Source: Prochlorococcus sp. AG-355-J09 | GTDB taxonomy: Bacteria > Cyanobacteriota > Cyanobacteriia > PCC-6307 > Cyanobiaceae | Assembly: GCA_003278735.1 (NCBI GenBank) | Contig: QCDO01000008.1 | Span: 1-64,000, forward strand | Length of the DNA: 64,000 bases | Direction: 5' to 3' | Shown here: piece by piece, positions 61,747-64,000 of the stretch | Layout of the letters: each line of letters opens with the position of its first letter | How positions within the stretch are numbered: position 1 is the first letter of the stretch | The notes under the pieces: model-generated | Told to the model about the DNA's origin: nothing | The model's input: the letters and a program-made list of their open reading frames with translations, nothing else | The model's database searches: none | Position numbers and translations under genes: made by a program

Positions 61747-63543
61747 ATGTCATCTTCGATAAAAGAAATTAGAAATGTTGCAATTATTGCTCACGTAGAT
61801 CATGGGAAGACAACTCTTGTAGATGCATTGTTATCTCAATCAGGAATATTTAGAGATAATGAAGTTATTCCTACATGTGTAATGGATTCAAATGATCTTG
61901 AAAGAGAAAGAGGGATAACAATTCTCTCAAAAAATACTGCAGTCAACTATAAAGATACCAGAATTAATATTATAGATACACCCGGCCATGCTGATTTTGG
62001 AGGAGAAGTTGAAAGAGTTTTAGGAATGGTTGATGGTTGTCTGCTTATAGTTGATGCAAATGAGGGACCTATGCCTCAAACAAGATTTGTTTTAAAAAAA
62101 GCACTAGAAAAAGGACTTAGGCCTATAGTTTTTGTAAATAAAATTGATAGACCACGAGTAGTACCAGAAATAGCGATTGATAAGGTCCTTGATTTGTTTT
62201 TGGAATTAGGAGCTGATGATGATCAATGTGATTTCCCTTATCTTTTTGGAAGTGGCTTATCTGGTTTCGCAAAAGAAGAGATGGAATCTAATAGTGACAA
62301 TATGATGCCTCTTTTTGAAGCTATTATCAGACACGTTCCTCCTCCAGTAGGTGATTCTAATAAGCCTCTTCAGCTACAAATTACTACTTTGGACTATTCT
62401 GATTTCTTAGGCAGAATAGTAATTGGAAAGATCCACAATGGAACTATAAAAAATGGCCAACAGGCTAGTTTAATTAAAGAAAACGGAAAAACTATTAAAG
62501 GTAAGGTTAGTAAGCTTTTAGGATTTGAAGGATTACAAAGAATTGATATAAATGAAGCATTTGCAGGTGATATTGTTGCTGTTTCTGGCTTCGATGACGT
62601 CAATATTGGTGAGACCATAGCATGTCCTGATTCTCCTCATCCTCTTCCATTAATCAAAGTTGATGAACCTACCTTAAATATGACTTTTGTTGTCAATGAT
62701 TCACCATTCGCGGGTAAGGAAGGAAAATTTGTTACAAGTAGACAATTAAAAAATAGATTGGAGAGGGAACTTCTAACAAATGTTGCCCTGAGAGTAGAAG
62801 AAACTGATTCTCCTGACAGGTTCTCAGTTTCAGGAAGAGGAGAATTACATCTAGGCATATTGATTGAAACTATGAGAAGAGAGGGTTTTGAGTTTCAAAT
62901 CTCACAACCTCAAGTAATTTTCAGAGAAATTGATAATGTTGAATGTGAGCCTATAGAGACTTTGGTTTTAGATGTGCCTGAAGTATCTGTTGGTTCTTGC
63001 ATCGAAAAACTTGGATCTAGAAAGGCAGAGATGAAAAATATGCAGACAAGTTCAGATGGTAGAACTCAATTAGAATTTCTTGTTCCATCAAGAGGATTAA
63101 TTGGATTTCGGGGGGAATTTGTAAGGATAACCAGAGGTGAAGGTATCATGAGTCATTCGTTTTATGAATATAAACCTAAAACAGGAGACTTTGAAACTAG
63201 AAGGAATGGCGTTCTTATAGCTTTTGAGGAAGGTGTAGCCACATTTTATGCCTTAAAGAATGCTGAAGATAGGGGAGTCTATTTTATTAAACCTGGAGTA
63301 AAAGTTTATAAAGGAATGATAATTGGAGAGAATAATCGACCTCAAGATCTTGAGTTGAATATATGTAAAACTAAGCAGTTGACTAATATGAGGTCTGCAG
63401 GGGCAGAAGAACTTGATACTTTGCAGTCACCTGTTGATATTACCCTTGAAAGAGCACTCGAATATATTGGTCCAGATGAAATGCTAGAGGTGACACCGGA
63501 TTCAATAAGAATGAGAAAAATAAATAAAAAGAAAAAAAACTAG
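61747..63543 (+). CDS. typA: ribosome-associated GTPase TypA/BipA
   Basis: The 598-residue translational GTPase has G motifs [30 protein letters not shown] and FVNKIDRP, then the EF-G-like domains and the TypA-specific C-terminal domain. It assists ribosome biogenesis and translation under stress, for example cold. The gene is followed after 11 bases by the DUF309 gene. Confidence 0.96.
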   Translation: MSSSIKEIRNVAIIAHVDHGKTTLVDALLSQSGIFRDNEVIPTCVMDSNDLERERGITILSKNTAVNYKDTRINIIDTPGHADFGGEVERVLGMVDGCLLIVDANEGPMPQTRFVLKKALEKGLRPIVFVNKIDRPRVVPEIAIDKVLDLFLELGADDDQCDFPYLFGSGLSGFAKEEMESNSDNMMPLFEAIIRHVPPPVGDSNKPLQLQITTLDYSDFLGRIVIGKIHNGTIKNGQQASLIKENGKTIKGKVSKLLGFEGLQRIDINEAFAGDIVAVSGFDDVNIGETIACPDSPHPLPLIKVDEPTLNMTFVVNDSPFAGKEGKFVTSRQLKNRLERELLTNVALRVEETDSPDRFSVSGRGELHLGILIETMRREGFEFQISQPQVIFREIDNVECEPIETLVLDVPEVSVGSCIEKLGSRKAEMKNMQTSSDGRTQLEFLVPSRGLIGFRGEFVRITRGEGIMSHSFYEYKPKTGDFETRRNGVLIAFEEGVATFYALKNAEDRGVYFIKPGVKVYKGMIIGENNRPQDLELNICKTKQLTNMRSAGAEELDTLQSPVDITLERALEYIGPDEMLEVTPDSIRMRKINKKKKN

Positions 63544-63554
63544 TAATTGCTTTA

Positions 63555-63923
63555 ATGAACGAAGAAAGTACAAAAAGTTTTCAAGATTCCCTTTTTACAG
63601 CTTTAAATCTTTTTAACAATCATGAATGGTATGAGGCTCATGATGCTTTTGAAGAAATATGGAATTCCGTAGATGGTGACGAAAGACAAGTTATCCAAGG
63701 AATTTTACAAGTATCTGTTTCTCAGTTTCACTTAAGTAAAGGTAATTTAAATGGAGCTACTATTTTGCTTGGGGAGGGTTTAGGTAGAATAAAAACTAGA
63801 ACCAAGATTGATTTAGGGATTGATCTTGAATCCTTCTGCCGATGTTTGGAAAATTTATTGAGGAAATTACAATATAAAGAACTATTAAACGAGAACGATA
63901 AGCCTTTTTTGAAACCTCTTTGA
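63555..63923 (+). CDS. DUF309 family protein
   Basis: The 122-residue helical protein carries the DUF309 signature (HEWYEAHDAFEEIWNSVDGD then QGILQVSVSQFHLSKGN). Function unknown. It begins 11 bases after typA and its stop overlaps the next start (TGATG), so typA, DUF309 and the following gene are one operon. Confidence 0.85.
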   Translation: MNEESTKSFQDSLFTALNLFNNHEWYEAHDAFEEIWNSVDGDERQVIQGILQVSVSQFHLSKGNLNGATILLGEGLGRIKTRTKIDLGIDLESFCRCLENLLRKLQYKELLNENDKPFLKPL

Positions 63924-64000
63924 TGAATATATCTTTATTTTCAATTAAATTGTTATTATCTATTTCATTTTTTTTTCAAGAAAATAAGAAAACCAATCGA
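63923..64000 (+). CDS. start of a secreted protein gene, cut by the window edge
   Basis: The ATG at 63923 overlaps the DUF309 stop. The 26 visible codons read as a signal-peptide-like hydrophobic start (MNISLFSIKLLLSISFFFQE) and stay open to the end. In related cyanobacteria the gene after DUF309 is often an OstA/LptA-type protein, so that is a plausible identity, but the visible part cannot show it. Confidence 0.45.
   Translation, partial: MNISLFSIKLLLSISFFFQENKKTNR

Overview
The window is a compact, A+T-rich, densely coded cyanobacterial chromosome segment. Cytochrome b6f subunit PetN, phycocyanobilin:ferredoxin oxidoreductase PcyA, geranylgeranyl reductase ChlP, Psb29/Thf1, SipA, ferredoxin sulfite reductase and a DevBCA exporter together point to a marine picocyanobacterium. 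The low G+C, the very small genes and the gene order (phoBR, a PhoA-like enzyme, phoE, pstS, arsJ-gap-arsR, pstCAB) fit a high-light-adapted Prochlorococcus. I saw no rRNA, tRNA, CRISPR array, insertion sequence or prophage.

Positions 1-25,000 form the phosphorus and arsenic region. After a few tiny unknown genes comes a reverse-strand phosphonate/phosphite-type ABC importer, phnD-phnC-phnE-phnE, with no C-P lyase or phosphite dehydrogenase in the window. It diverges from the CRP-family regulator ptrA. A run of small secreted or unknown genes follows, including a heparin-lyase-like polysaccharide lyase and a four-gene block with a c6-like cytochrome and an OstA/LptA-like protein. Next are phoB-phoR, a large PhoA/phytase-like secreted protein, a 2OG-Fe(II) oxygenase, the porin phoE and pstS. 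An arsenate-handling set (chrA, arsJ, gap, arsR) sits between pstS and pstC-pstA-pstB, which makes sense because Pst can let arsenate in.

The strongest unlabelled signal is a set of intergenic TTAA motifs repeated at exact 11-bp steps, the geometry of cyanobacterial PHO boxes. Six exact triples and several pairs lie upstream of ptrA, phoB, the PhoA-like gene, phoE and pstS. Some also lie upstream of tiny unrecognised genes, which become candidate new members of the phosphate-starvation regulon.

Positions 26,100-31,900 hold the ligase-associated DNA repair cassette: MBL-fold exonuclease, ATP-dependent ligase, Lhr-like helicase and PdeM-type nuclease. Positions 32,400-38,500 hold a DUF2130 protein, an orphan IF-2 N-domain protein and a dense patch of tiny unknown genes on both strands.

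Positions 38,600-64,000 are mostly housekeeping and photosynthesis genes: petN, psb29, clpP, ftsH, sipA, a pair of M16 peptidases, pcyA, devBCA, a family 2 glycosyltransferase, rpsB-tsf, recG, two M15 peptidases, sir, glyS, chlP, typA, a DUF309 gene and the first codons of another gene. The rpsB leader contains two long perfect helices interleaved as an H-type pseudoknot, a strong candidate for a cis-acting RNA regulator.
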